This document shows positions 24,043-31,962 of a stretch of 54,297 nt of DNA, piece by piece (the stretch's first letter is position 1; each line of letters begins with the position of its first letter). Source of the DNA: an uncultured Flavobacteriales bacterium. GTDB lineage: Bacteria > Bacteroidota > Bacteroidia > Flavobacteriales_D > Crocinitomicaceae. Location: positions 1 to 54,297 of the forward strand of contig CAJQJL010000130.1 of the NCBI GenBank assembly GCA_905478665.1. Reading direction: 5' to 3'. The position numbers were made by a program, and so were the translations under genes. The notes under the pieces are model-generated. The model worked only from the letters and a program-made list of their open reading frames with translations. It was not told the DNA's origin and searched no databases.

Positions 24043-25341
24043 ATGGGATTGACAATAGGTATAACAATTGCAGCATTCTTAATCGTAGTACTGGTACTTG
24101 TCGGAATGCTATTGTTCGTAAAGGCAAAGCTTTCTCCTTCAGGAAAAATCACCATTGATATCAATGATGGTGAAAGAGTAATTGAAGTTGACGGGGGTGG
24201 AACATTGTTGAGTACTTTGGGAAGCAACGGAATCTTCTTACCATCTGCATGTGGTGGAGGTGGAACTTGCGTTCAATGTACATGTCACGTTCTTGAAGGT
24301 GGTGGTGGAATTCTTCCTACGGAAGAGCCTCACTTCTCACGTAAAGAAATAGCTGCTCACATGCGTCTTGGATGTCAGGTGAAGGTGAAGGAAAACATGA
24401 AGATTCATGTTGAAGAAGAGGTTCTTGGAATTAAAGAATGGGAAGCTGAAGTTGTCTCGAATTATAACGTTGCGACTTTCATTAAAGAGTTTATCGTTGA
24501 GATTCCAGAAGATATGGATTACAAGGCTGGTGGATATATTCAAATTAAAATTCCAGTATGTGAGGTGAAGTATTCGGATATGGATATCTCAGCACATCCA
24601 CAAGATCATCCAGGTGAACCTGATAAGTTTAAAGCTGATTGGGATAAATTTGGATTGTGGCCTTTAGTTATGAAGAATGACGAAGAAGTTGTTCGTGCTT
24701 ATTCAATGGCTTCTTACCCTGCTGAAGGAAGACGTGTTATGTTGAATGTGCGTGTTGCTACTCCGCCTTGGGATAGAGATCGTAATGCGTGGATGAACGT
24801 TAATCCAGGAATTGCATCATCTTATATCTTTAACTTGAAAGTTGGTGATAAAGCAGTTATCTCAGGACCTTATGGTGAATTCTTCATCAATGATTCTGAT
24901 GCTGAGATGTTATACATCGGTGGTGGAGCTGGAATGGCGCCAATGCGTTCGCACTTATACGAATTATTCAGAACATTGAAGACAGGACGTAAAGTATCAT
25001 ACTGGTACGGTGGTCGTTCTAAAGCTGAGTTGTTCTACATTCACTACTTCCGTGATTTGGAAAAAGATTTCCCGAATTTCAAGTTTTTCCTTGTATTGTC
25101 TGATGCGTTGCCTGAAGATAACTGGGTAAATAAGAAAGATGTTAGTGATCCAGAAGGAGATGGTTTTACAGGTTTTGTGCATCAAGTTGTAATTGATGAA
25201 TACCTTTCAAAGCATGAATCACCTGAGGATATTGAATTTTACTTCTGTGGACCTCCATTGATGAATCAGGCTGTCATTAAAATGTGTGACGAATGGGGAG
25301 TTCCAGATGAAAATGTTCGATTTGATGATTTCGGTGGTTAA
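24043..25341 (+). CDS. nqrF: Na+-translocating NADH:quinone reductase subunit F
   Basis: The 432-residue electron entry subunit comprises an N-terminal transmembrane helix (5-27), then a [2Fe-2S] ferredoxin domain with Cys70, Cys76, Cys79 and Cys111 as ligands (ACGGGGTCVQC and LGCQVK). An FAD-binding domain follows (VRAYSMASYPAEGR), then an NADH-binding domain (YIGGGAGMAPMRSHLYELF, FYFCGPPLMNQAV) ending FDDFGG. It oxidises NADH and hands electrons to the flavins of NqrC and NqrB. It is the last gene of the operon, followed within 20 bases by a strong terminator. Confidence 0.97.
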   Translation: MGLTIGITIAAFLIVVLVLVGMLLFVKAKLSPSGKITIDINDGERVIEVDGGGTLLSTLGSNGIFLPSACGGGGTCVQCTCHVLEGGGGILPTEEPHFSRKEIAAHMRLGCQVKVKENMKIHVEEEVLGIKEWEAEVVSNYNVATFIKEFIVEIPEDMDYKAGGYIQIKIPVCEVKYSDMDISAHPQDHPGEPDKFKADWDKFGLWPLVMKNDEEVVRAYSMASYPAEGRRVMLNVRVATPPWDRDRNAWMNVNPGIASSYIFNLKVGDKAVISGPYGEFFINDSDAEMLYIGGGAGMAPMRSHLYELFRTLKTGRKVSYWYGGRSKAELFYIHYFRDLEKDFPNFKFFLVLSDALPEDNWVNKKDVSDPEGDGFTGFVHQVVIDEYLSKHESPEDIEFYFCGPPLMNQAVIKMCDEWGVPDENVRFDDFGG

Positions 25342-25360
25342 TCCACAATCTATATAATTG

Positions 25361-25393
25361 AAATCCCGACCGACAGGTTGGGATTTTTTTTTT
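25361..25393 (+). terminator. Rho-independent terminator of the nqr operon
   Basis: AATCCCGACC (25362-25371) pairs with GGTTGGGATT (25376-25385) through ten positions with one G-U pair and a GACA loop. A run of ten T follows (25384-25393). Confidence 0.93.
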
Positions 25394-25478
25394 GCTCTAT
25401 TCCCGTGAAGATATTACACTTTGCATTTTTTAATTAGGTTGAGTCTGTGTATATTGGAAGTAACTTAAAGCCACGTGA

Positions 25479-25955
25479 ATGAAAAAACTACTAACCGGCC
25501 TTGCAGTGTTATCGGTCTTTGGTATCTCTGCGCAATCGGCCTCTCCAGATGTCATCTCATCAGCTGGGAATGATTTCTCAAATGCAAATTTGCAAGTGAG
25601 TTGGACGATGGGAGAGCCCATAATTACAACAATCACTGATGGAAATAGTATTCTCACACAAGGATTTCACCAGAGTCATCTATCAAGTGTGTCCATTCTT
25701 GATTTGAATTCAACAATTGTATTTGAAGCCTTTCCAAATCCTGTGATCCATGAGTTAATCATCGAGAATTCTGATGAAGCGATTGGACATATGATGCAAA
25801 TAAATGACGGAAATGGTCGCGAAATTTGGTCAAGTGCGGTGACGAAAAACAAGGAAACAATTGATTTCTCTTCGTATGCATCAGGAACATATTTCTTATC
25901 ACTTTCAAAAGACGGAAGTGCGATTAAAACATTTAAAATTCTAAAAACCAACTAG
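25479..25955 (+). CDS. Small secreted protein with T9SS type A sorting domain
   Basis: The 158-residue protein has a signal peptide (LLTGLAVLSVFGISAQ) and a short mature core (SPDVISSAGNDFSNANLQVSW and GEPIITTITDGNSILTQGFHQ). Its type A C-terminal sorting domain begins at FEAFPNPVIHELII and ends FKILKTN. This compact layout is a recurring Bacteroidota secreted protein whose function is unknown. It stops two bases before the next secreted protein, and the two are probably co-transcribed. Export and sugar-linked surface attachment by T9SS is inferred from the sorting domain. Confidence 0.87.
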   Translation: MKKLLTGLAVLSVFGISAQSASPDVISSAGNDFSNANLQVSWTMGEPIITTITDGNSILTQGFHQSHLSSVSILDLNSTIVFEAFPNPVIHELIIENSDEAIGHMMQINDGNGREIWSSAVTKNKETIDFSSYASGTYFLSLSKDGSAIKTFKILKTN

Positions 25956-25957
25956 TC

Positions 25958-26875
25958 ATGAATAAAATTTTAACCATCATATTTGCCTTCATAGGCATTA
26001 CGACTTTCGCACAAGCACCAGAAGGAATCAATTATCAAGCGGTGATTCGCGATAATACAGGAACTGTTATTGCTTCTACATCAGTCGGAATTAGCATTAC
26101 CATTTATCAAACCTCACCTACGGGAACATTAGTTTACGAGGAAACCTTTGCACCTACGACGAACGGTTTTGGATTAGTTAATTTGGTTATTGGACAGGGT
26201 ACAGTTGTTTCTGGAACATTCTCTACCATTGATTGGGGAAATGGACCTTACTATGCTGAAATATCAGCCGATGCTGGAGGAGGAACAACGTACACGCTCT
26301 TAGGAACTCAACAGTTGATGAGTGTTCCTTACGCATTGTATGCAAAAGAGGCAGAAAATGCATTTAGTGGAGATTACAATGATTTGACAAATCAGCCGAG
26401 CATTCCAACCAATACATCAGATTTGATAAACGATTCTGGGTTCATTACAAGTCCAGATGATGCTGACGCGGATCCAACGAATGAGATTCAGGCACTTAGT
26501 ATTTCTGAGGATACCATTTCACTGTCTTCCGGTGGTTTTGTTGTGCAAGCTGCTCCAGTTGTTGAAAGTACAGGAGGTAGATCAGAAATGTGCTCTGGTA
26601 ATACTGCTGCTGGGACTGGATGGAATGTTTATGATCCAAGTACGATCTACTTGAGTGTGAATACTTCGGGATGTGGATTTTCGTCGACCCCTCGATATTT
26701 TACAAGTGTAGGGGGACTCGGTTCACATTTTGAATTGGTTGGTGCTTCCGCAATATATAGTCCTACTTCCACAGGATTTAGTGTGTACGTGCAAAAAAAC
26801 GACGGTACACCGTTAACCCCAGTTGATGCAGCCAATGGAGGTTGGTTTATTAATTGGACAGCTGTTGGACAATAG
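25958..26875 (+). CDS. Secreted protein: fibre-like N-terminal region plus C-terminal GWxINW domain
   Basis: The 305-residue protein has a signal peptide (IIFAFIGITTFAQ). The region at about 20-130 (PEGINYQAVIRDNTGTVIAST, then TNGFGLVNLVIGQG and LLGTQQLMSVPYALYAKEA) is the usual start of Bacteroidota fibre or adhesin-like proteins. A linker holds DYNDLTNQPSIPTNTSDLIND. The C-terminal 100 residues (GTGWNVYDPSTIYLSVNTSGC, HFELVGASAIYSPTSTGFSVY and NGGWFINWTAVG) look like a separate compact domain that, from memory, also recurs in algal and oomycete proteins. No T9SS sorting domain is seen. It may be a surface-recognition protein; this is inference. Confidence 0.8.
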   Translation: MNKILTIIFAFIGITTFAQAPEGINYQAVIRDNTGTVIASTSVGISITIYQTSPTGTLVYEETFAPTTNGFGLVNLVIGQGTVVSGTFSTIDWGNGPYYAEISADAGGGTTYTLLGTQQLMSVPYALYAKEAENAFSGDYNDLTNQPSIPTNTSDLINDSGFITSPDDADADPTNEIQALSISEDTISLSSGGFVVQAAPVVESTGGRSEMCSGNTAAGTGWNVYDPSTIYLSVNTSGCGFSSTPRYFTSVGGLGSHFELVGASAIYSPTSTGFSVYVQKNDGTPLTPVDAANGGWFINWTAVGQ

Positions 26876-26891
26876 AAAGAAATTACAAATG

Positions 26892-26901
26892 ATGACGTCA
26901 T
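26892..26901. promoter_or_regulatory. Palindrome ATGACGTCAT upstream of the sigma-54-type promoter
   Basis: It is a perfect 10-bp palindrome in the intergenic region, about 140 bases before the -24 element at 27031. That distance is typical for an enhancer-binding protein site, but one palindrome alone is weak evidence. Confidence 0.35.
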
Positions 26902-27008
26902 TGCGATTTTTGCAGTGGCGTTTCTCATTATTTGGAAAGTCGATTTTGTAGTGATCTTTTGGATTGTTTTAAGATGAAACCGTAATGAAAAAACATTGGG
27001 AACCCCTT

Positions 27009-27024
27009 ACTAAATCAGTTTAGT
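27009..27024. repeat. Inverted repeat ACTAAA-TCAG-TTTAGT next to the -24 element
   Basis: Perfect 6-bp arms with a 4-base spacer end six bases before the -24 element. It could be a regulator site close to the polymerase footprint, or chance in AT-rich DNA. Confidence 0.4.
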
Positions 27025-27029
27025 ACTAA

Positions 27030-27046
27030 TTGGCACGCAATTTGCA
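27030..27046 (+). promoter_or_regulatory. Sigma-54 (RpoN)-type promoter for the VWFD gene
   Basis: The bases read T-TGGCACG-CAAT-TTGCA. This matches the sigma-54 consensus YTGGCACG-N4-TTGCW at all fixed positions, with GG (27032-27033) and GC (27044-27045) ten bases apart. The start site would fall about 12 bases after the GC, near 27057, some 20 bases before ATG 27078. Confidence 0.75.
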
Positions 27047-27077
27047 ATTCGTTGGGTCGAAAACAATACTTCAGGAT

Positions 27078-28625
27078 ATGAAAATATATTACGCACTCAT
27101 CGCACTTTTACTCACTTCATTCTCAACCGAGGCTATCGCACAAGATAAAGCGGTTCGGACAAATGACTTTGCACCTATTGAGCAAGAGCTTAAGAATTGG
27201 GACCCAGTTCGGGGACCTTGGCTTTCGTCTAGTCTTCAATCAATGGCAAATAATCAACCAATTCCAGATCGTAACTTCCCAGAGAGGTTTACACCACATC
27301 AAATGCTTGGAATGGTTCCTTATGAAACGCGTAGCAACATGCTGAGAATCGCTAAGACAGCAAGAAACAATGGAGGTGATGCTGAATTTTGGTCTGATAT
27401 GACACGTTATATTTCCGCTCCTAATTGTCAATCTACAAGCGGTCGAACGTATGGAGATCCACATTTGGTTTCGTATGATGGCGCACGGAATTCGTTTCAA
27501 ACAGTAGGTGAGTTTGTATTGTCAAAATCCAATAATGGCGAGATGGAGGTTCAAACGCGGCAACGTCCTGTTGGAGATGACTTCTCATTAAATACTGCTG
27601 TAGCAATGAATGTTGCTGGAGATCGAGTTTGTATTTATGGACGTGATTATCCGGATGGAGATTACTCCACACCAATCCGTTTAGATGGTAGACCACTTCA
27701 TTTGAATGCAAGTACGTATTTCTTAGGGCATGGAGGAACCATCAAAAAATCAGGAAAGAACTATATCGTTTATTGGCCGACGGGTGAAAGCGTAAATGTA
27801 GAAATGAGAAGTTCACGTAACTCTGAGTTCATGAATGTTACAGTAAATGTACACGATTGCGCAGAAGGGAATTATGGTGGCTTACTCGGAAATGCAAACG
27901 GGAATAGCCGTGACGATTTTAACGGGCCTGGTTTGTCTCCTGCACCTTCGTTCGGTGGATGGGGAGATGATGATTACCTCAATCGTCAGCGACAAGCTTA
28001 TATGGCCAAAGATTTTGCAGAATTACACCGTGTTCAGCACCAGACAACTTTGTTTGATTACACGATGGGCAGGAATACTGACTCATACACGAATAGATCT
28101 TATCCACGTGTTTACAGAGATTTCAACGACATTAACAGTAGAAGAATTGATCGTTCAAGAAGACATTGTCAAGAACAAGGGGTTGACAGAAGAGATATGC
28201 AAGGATGTATTTATGACAATGCTTATTTAGGTATTGATCCGAGTCCAGCTCCAGTGATTCCAGATCCAACAAAAGGTACTGTACTTCGTCCAACAACAGG
28301 AAGAATTGAAAACGTTAACCCACCAAAGCCTGCACCAAGACCAACTCCTGGAAGAGTGGATGATGTGCGTGGAATTGGAGGGAATGGAGACAGAACGGAT
28401 AAGGATACGCCGAGCAATCCGCGGCCAGCAACTACGAGACCGAGTACGCCACGTCCTACAACATCTCCGACGCCAAGACCGCCAAGGCCAACACCACCGC
28501 CTAGAACGCAGCCAACGCCGCGTCCAGCACCAACGCCGCGTCCGGCTCCAACGCCAAGACCAAAACCCACTCCGAAACCAACACCAGCACCGACACCTCG
28601 TCCGTCTGGAGGTAGAGGACGTTAG
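27078..28625 (+). CDS. Secreted VWFD-domain protein with Pro/Arg-rich TPRP tail
   Basis: The 515-residue protein starts at ATG 27078; an in-frame TTG at 27030 overlaps the promoter and is rejected. A signal peptide ends at IAQ (residue 22). The N-terminal helical region (about 23-115) is followed by a von Willebrand factor D-type domain from about residue 122: TYGDPHLVSYDGARNSFQTVG and EFVLSKSNNG, then CAEGNYGGLLGNANGNSRDDF, with the typical GDPH opening and GLLGNANG closure. The last 110 residues are low-complexity, very rich in Pro, Arg and Thr (repeated TPRPAP), ending SGGRGR. No T9SS sorting domain is present. Pro/Arg tails may sit in peptidoglycan or acidic surface polymers; this is inference. 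Control by sigma-54 is suggested by the upstream promoter. Confidence 0.85.
   Translation: MKIYYALIALLLTSFSTEAIAQDKAVRTNDFAPIEQELKNWDPVRGPWLSSSLQSMANNQPIPDRNFPERFTPHQMLGMVPYETRSNMLRIAKTARNNGGDAEFWSDMTRYISAPNCQSTSGRTYGDPHLVSYDGARNSFQTVGEFVLSKSNNGEMEVQTRQRPVGDDFSLNTAVAMNVAGDRVCIYGRDYPDGDYSTPIRLDGRPLHLNASTYFLGHGGTIKKSGKNYIVYWPTGESVNVEMRSSRNSEFMNVTVNVHDCAEGNYGGLLGNANGNSRDDFNGPGLSPAPSFGGWGDDDYLNRQRQAYMAKDFAELHRVQHQTTLFDYTMGRNTDSYTNRSYPRVYRDFNDINSRRIDRSRRHCQEQGVDRRDMQGCIYDNAYLGIDPSPAPVIPDPTKGTVLRPTTGRIENVNPPKPAPRPTPGRVDDVRGIGGNGDRTDKDTPSNPRPATTRPSTPRPTTSPTPRPPRPTPPPRTQPTPRPAPTPRPAPTPRPKPTPKPTPAPTPRPSGGRGR
28512..28565 (+). repeat. Three tandem 18-bp repeats encoding TPRPAP
   Basis: Units at 28512, 28530 and 28548 each begin CCAACGCC. 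The first two differ at two positions and the third is more diverged. They lie inside the VWFD protein's Pro-rich tail and are a candidate for length variation by slippage or recombination. Confidence 0.8.
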
Positions 28626-28649
28626 TTCATAGTATACATAGTTTTAGTT

Positions 28650-28688
28650 AAAAGGCTGATTTCGCAAGATTTCAGCCTTTTGTGTTTT
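28650..28688 (+). terminator. Terminator after the VWFD gene
   Basis: AAAAGGCTGA (28650-28659) pairs with TCAGCCTTTT (28672-28681) and GTGTTTT follows. The stem is symmetrical, with A-runs and T-runs at both sides. Confidence 0.8.
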
Positions 28689-28710
28689 CAATTGAATTAG
28701 AGTATTTTTG
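28680..28710 (+). promoter_or_regulatory. Promoter for the type B cargo gene (TTG-N20-TATTTTTG)
   Basis: TTG at 28680-28682 and TATTTTTG at 28703-28710 match the Bacteroidota vegetative consensus. ATG 28721 lies ten bases after the -7 box, so the leader is very short. Confidence 0.6.
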
Positions 28711-28720
28711 GTAAAACGCC

Positions 28721-30472
28721 ATGATGAAGAAACTACTTTTTATACTTGTACTCCTCCTAACTAGCAAATTGCATGCAGCTCATATCATTGGGGGAGAAGT
28801 ATATTATGATTATCTCGGAAATGACCAATACAAAGTTACGTTTGAAATTTACCGTGACTGTAATGGTGCAGGCGCCCCGTTTGATAATCCGTTAAGTTAT
28901 ACGGTCTTTTTAGACAATGGAACTGTGTATCAAGAGTATTTTGTTTCACCAGTAATCGATACATTACCTATAGTGTATGATGATCCATGTGTGACGCCTC
29001 CAACAGATATTTGCGTTGAGAGAGGGATTTATATTGATACAATTACATTACCTCCATCGACGGAAGGATATTACGTTTCTTATCAAAGGTGTTGTTGGTC
29101 ATCAAGTATTCAGAACATTACTAGTCCTGTAGATTGGGGATTGACCATTACGACTGATATTCCTGGTTCAAACCTAATTGCTACTCCCAATAATTCAGCG
29201 AGGTTTGACAATTATCCCCCCATTGTTTTGTGTTCTGGTCAAACGCTAGATTTCGATCATGTCGCGACAGACCCTGACGGAGACTCACTCGTCTACTACA
29301 TGTGTGATCCATTGACAATAAGTGTGAATGATCCAGCTGGTTTGGTTCCAAGTCCAGAGACAGCGGAACCATATGCAATTGTACCTTGGGAGGTCGGTAT
29401 GACAGGTCTTCAGCCATTTGGACCTGGCGGGAATGTTCAGATTGATGGACAATCAGGCTTTATGAATTTGACGCCTGATCTTACAGGAATGTACGTCGCT
29501 GCCGTGTGCGTTGAAGAGTGGAGAAATGGTGTTTTGATCAACATGAAATCCAGAACTTTTGGATATCGAATTGTAAATTGTGAGGTAGAGACACCTATGC
29601 AAGTTGACGTGATTGGGGATGCTATTTTGATAGAAGATTGCGGTTCGGCGGGATTCATCGTGATTCGCGACGATACGACAGAGAGCGTAGTTCTTGAAAT
29701 TCTTGTTTCGGGTACGGGAACAAATGGTACTGATTATAATTATTTGGCGGATAGCTTAGTTCTTCCTATTGGTGTTTTCACGGATACAATCACGATTACA
29801 CCATTTTTAGATGGAATAATAGAAGGAAACGAATCAGTTGAGTTTAGCATTATTGTAGAGAATATATGTGAAGGAACATTTGACACAACAACCGCAATAA
29901 TTACAATTCAGGATTATATCAATATGTCCATTACATCGGAGGATAGTATTAATGTTTGTGATGAATTTGGAGAAACGGGAATGGTATGGTGTTCAGTCAC
30001 CAATGGAGTGCCAGATTACAATTATTACTGGGAACCGCTTTCGTATGTCAATAATGATACCTTAACGTTTCCAGCCACGGATTTAAATGAAAATTTGAAT
30101 ACCATGTTTGTAACGGTAACAGATGCCTGTGGGAAAATGATCCAATCGGATCCAATTGAAGTCTACAATCAATGTAAACTCATTGTGCCAAATATTATCA
30201 CGGCAAATGGGGATGGTGCCAATGATTATTTCGTGATCGACAACCGCTCCAATTACGACAAAGTTAGTTTGACAGTTACCAATCGCTGGGGGAACGTTGT
30301 TTATGAAAGTGATGATTATAAGGATGATTGGTCTGGAATAGATAAAGGAGGACAGCCATTAACAGAAGGAGTTTACTATTATTTAGTAACACCAGAAAGT
30401 TTGAAATTCGAATACGATGATCAGGAGAAGACCCTTTATACGCTCCACGGTTTCTTTTACATAGTGAAATAA
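28721..30472 (+). CDS. Secreted protein with T9SS type B (CHU/gliding) C-terminal domain
   Basis: The 583-residue protein has a signal peptide ending near LHA (about residue 19). The N-terminal domain opens AHIIGGEVYYDYLGNDQYKVT and has EIYRDCNGAG, then RCCWSSSIQNITSP. The same opening occurs in the minus-strand protein at 31963-35247. A Calx-beta-like segment lies near 300-395 (GTNGTDYNYLADSLVLPIGVF). The type B sorting domain starts at IVPNIITANGDGANDYFVID and has VTNRWGNVVYESDDY, ending LHGFFYIVK. Type B cargo is usually exported with a PorP/SprF partner; the nearest such gene in the window is at 7011. The role is unknown, probably a surface or matrix protein. Confidence 0.88.
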   Translation: MMKKLLFILVLLLTSKLHAAHIIGGEVYYDYLGNDQYKVTFEIYRDCNGAGAPFDNPLSYTVFLDNGTVYQEYFVSPVIDTLPIVYDDPCVTPPTDICVERGIYIDTITLPPSTEGYYVSYQRCCWSSSIQNITSPVDWGLTITTDIPGSNLIATPNNSARFDNYPPIVLCSGQTLDFDHVATDPDGDSLVYYMCDPLTISVNDPAGLVPSPETAEPYAIVPWEVGMTGLQPFGPGGNVQIDGQSGFMNLTPDLTGMYVAAVCVEEWRNGVLINMKSRTFGYRIVNCEVETPMQVDVIGDAILIEDCGSAGFIVIRDDTTESVVLEILVSGTGTNGTDYNYLADSLVLPIGVFTDTITITPFLDGIIEGNESVEFSIIVENICEGTFDTTTAIITIQDYINMSITSEDSINVCDEFGETGMVWCSVTNGVPDYNYYWEPLSYVNNDTLTFPATDLNENLNTMFVTVTDACGKMIQSDPIEVYNQCKLIVPNIITANGDGANDYFVIDNRSNYDKVSLTVTNRWGNVVYESDDYKDDWSGIDKGGQPLTEGVYYYLVTPESLKFEYDDQEKTLYTLHGFFYIVK

Positions 30473-30477
30473 TAAAA

Positions 30478-30978
30478 ATGATTGAAGTAGTTCAACTCAA
30501 TAAAGATGATGTATTTGTCGTGAACCATCTTGCGCACGAAATCTGGCCACATACGTATGGTGAGATCTTAAGTAAGGACCAACTCGATTACATGTTGGAG
30601 TGGTTATACAACATAAATACGCTTCAGGAAAAAGTGCAAATTGGGCACTTATTCTATCTACTCAAGGAGAATGGAGTGGCAAAAGGCTATATGGCACTTG
30701 AGCCGAATTATCCTGATGCTGGCTTTCTGAGAATCCATAATTTGTATGTTTCTCCAGAGCGTCAGGGCAAAGGAATGGGAAGAACATTACTTAACCATGC
30801 CATTGATACAGCTTTTGATCTTGACTTGAATATCTTACATCTAAATGTTAACCGATTCAATAAGTCGAAAGAGTTCTACGAACATGTAGGATTTAAAGTT
30901 ACCGGAGAAGAGGATATTGATATTGGGAAGGGCTATTTGATGGAGGATTTCATCATGGAACTCGAATTATTGAAGTAG
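30478..30978 (+). CDS. GNAT-family N-acetyltransferase
   Basis: The 166-residue protein has the acetyl-CoA binding motif A in NLYVSPERQGKGMGRTLLNHA (Q/R-x-x-G-x-G/A pattern, residues about 88-108). The motif B region is LNVNRFNKSKEFYEHVGFKV, with the typical 'N..A..FYE..GF' closure. The substrate is unknown; this branch resembles small-molecule or protein amino-group acetyltransferases. It starts five bases after the type B cargo gene and may share its transcript. Confidence 0.9.
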   Translation: MIEVVQLNKDDVFVVNHLAHEIWPHTYGEILSKDQLDYMLEWLYNINTLQEKVQIGHLFYLLKENGVAKGYMALEPNYPDAGFLRIHNLYVSPERQGKGMGRTLLNHAIDTAFDLDLNILHLNVNRFNKSKEFYEHVGFKVTGEEDIDIGKGYLMEDFIMELELLK

Positions 30979-30996
30979 TTGATTGATCTAATCAAC
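30978..30996. terminator. Small hairpin between convergent genes
   Basis: GTTGATT and AATCAAC form a perfect 7-bp stem with a GATCT loop across the two stop codons. No T-run follows, so only weak support for termination. Confidence 0.3.
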
Positions 30997-31947
30997 CAAT
31001 GAAATCTCCCCGCACTTAAAATGCTCTTTTGGACATTCCTTATGTCCGTGTAATCCACATGGTCGGCAGTCAAGTCCTTTAACTTCTTTAATTTGCGAAT
31101 CATCTGATAATGGTCCAAATCCGAAGTCAGGAATGGTGGAGCAGAAGAAAGCTGTGACATTGGCGTTCATCGCAGAAGCGAGATGCAGTGGTCCCGAATC
31201 ATTAACGTAATTTCGCTTTGCTGTTTTCATGAGTGCCGCGGATTGCAACAATGACAATTCTCCAGCTAGGTTAATAACCGTTTGTGAACCTGCATCTTGA
31301 ATGATTTTAGCACAAAGATCTTTGTCGTCTGGTCCACCAAGTAAGTAAATAGTCTTGTCGCTAAGTGATTGAATCAATTCTACCCATTTGTGTGCAGGTA
31401 ATTGTTTTGTAAACCAAACAGATGAAGGAGCCATGCAGTAATACTTATCGCTTAAGTACTTTTCAATCTTTTTGAAATCTTCATTGGATGGATAGAGTGA
31501 GGGACGTGCACTTTTTTTCGCGCCAAACTCTTGAATCATAGAAAGGTTCCGTTCAACTTCGTGCGTGCCATCACCAATTGTGTGTTCAAACGTTTTTGAA
31601 AAGAGAAAAGAAAGCCGATGTTTTTTGAAACCGTATTTTTTCTTGCCTTTCGAAAATCCAGTCAAAATACCAGAACTTCCAAAGCGATGTAGGTTAACAA
31701 CAAGGTCATATTGTTCTTTCCGAAATTGGTTAACCAATTTTCGAATCGATTTCAGTTTCCCTATCGTTTTATCAAAAACATAAACCTTATTCAAATCAGG
31801 GCGATTACTCAAAAGCGACTCATTGCCTTTTTTTACGACAAAGTCAATTTGCGCATCTGGAAAACAGCTTTTGAGTTCTGAGATCACAGGTGTAGCCAGA
31901 ATGACATCTCCGAGAAAGGCTGTTTGAATAATCAGGATTCGCTTCAC
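30988..31947 (-). CDS. Glycosyltransferase family 9 (heptosyltransferase-like)
   Basis: The 319-residue protein starts at GTG 31947, five bases after a TATTTTTG box on the minus strand (31952-31959). It has the GT9 N-terminal signature QTAFLGDVILATPVISELKSC and FPDAQIDFVVKKGNESLL, the middle block CMAPSSVWFTKQLPAHKWVEL, and the sugar-nucleotide site region NDSGPLHLASAMNANVTAFF. The C-terminal cysteine-rich part (GLDCRPCGLHGHKECPK) is common in family members. GT9 enzymes transfer heptose or related sugars to lipopolysaccharide core; the sugar here is unknown. It follows the large type B cargo gene on the same strand. Confidence 0.92.
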   Translation of the reverse strand: MKRILIIQTAFLGDVILATPVISELKSCFPDAQIDFVVKKGNESLLSNRPDLNKVYVFDKTIGKLKSIRKLVNQFRKEQYDLVVNLHRFGSSGILTGFSKGKKKYGFKKHRLSFLFSKTFEHTIGDGTHEVERNLSMIQEFGAKKSARPSLYPSNEDFKKIEKYLSDKYYCMAPSSVWFTKQLPAHKWVELIQSLSDKTIYLLGGPDDKDLCAKIIQDAGSQTVINLAGELSLLQSAALMKTAKRNYVNDSGPLHLASAMNANVTAFFCSTIPDFGFGPLSDDSQIKEVKGLDCRPCGLHGHKECPKEHFKCGEISLVD

Positions 31948-31962
31948 ACGACAAAAATAAAC

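Noticed and set aside
27030-27077. Longer VWFD protein starting at TTG 27030
   Set aside because: This start lies inside the -24/-12 promoter and would put 16 residues before a good signal peptide.
28512-28565. Possible CRISPR-like repeats
   Set aside because: The 18-bp units are contiguous, in frame and encode TPRPAP; there are no spacers.
28223-28570. Open minus-strand frame rich in Gly and Val opposite the VWFD tail
   Set aside because: It is the shadow of the Pro/Arg-rich repeat codons, has no start signal or family resemblance, and the plus strand is clearly coding.
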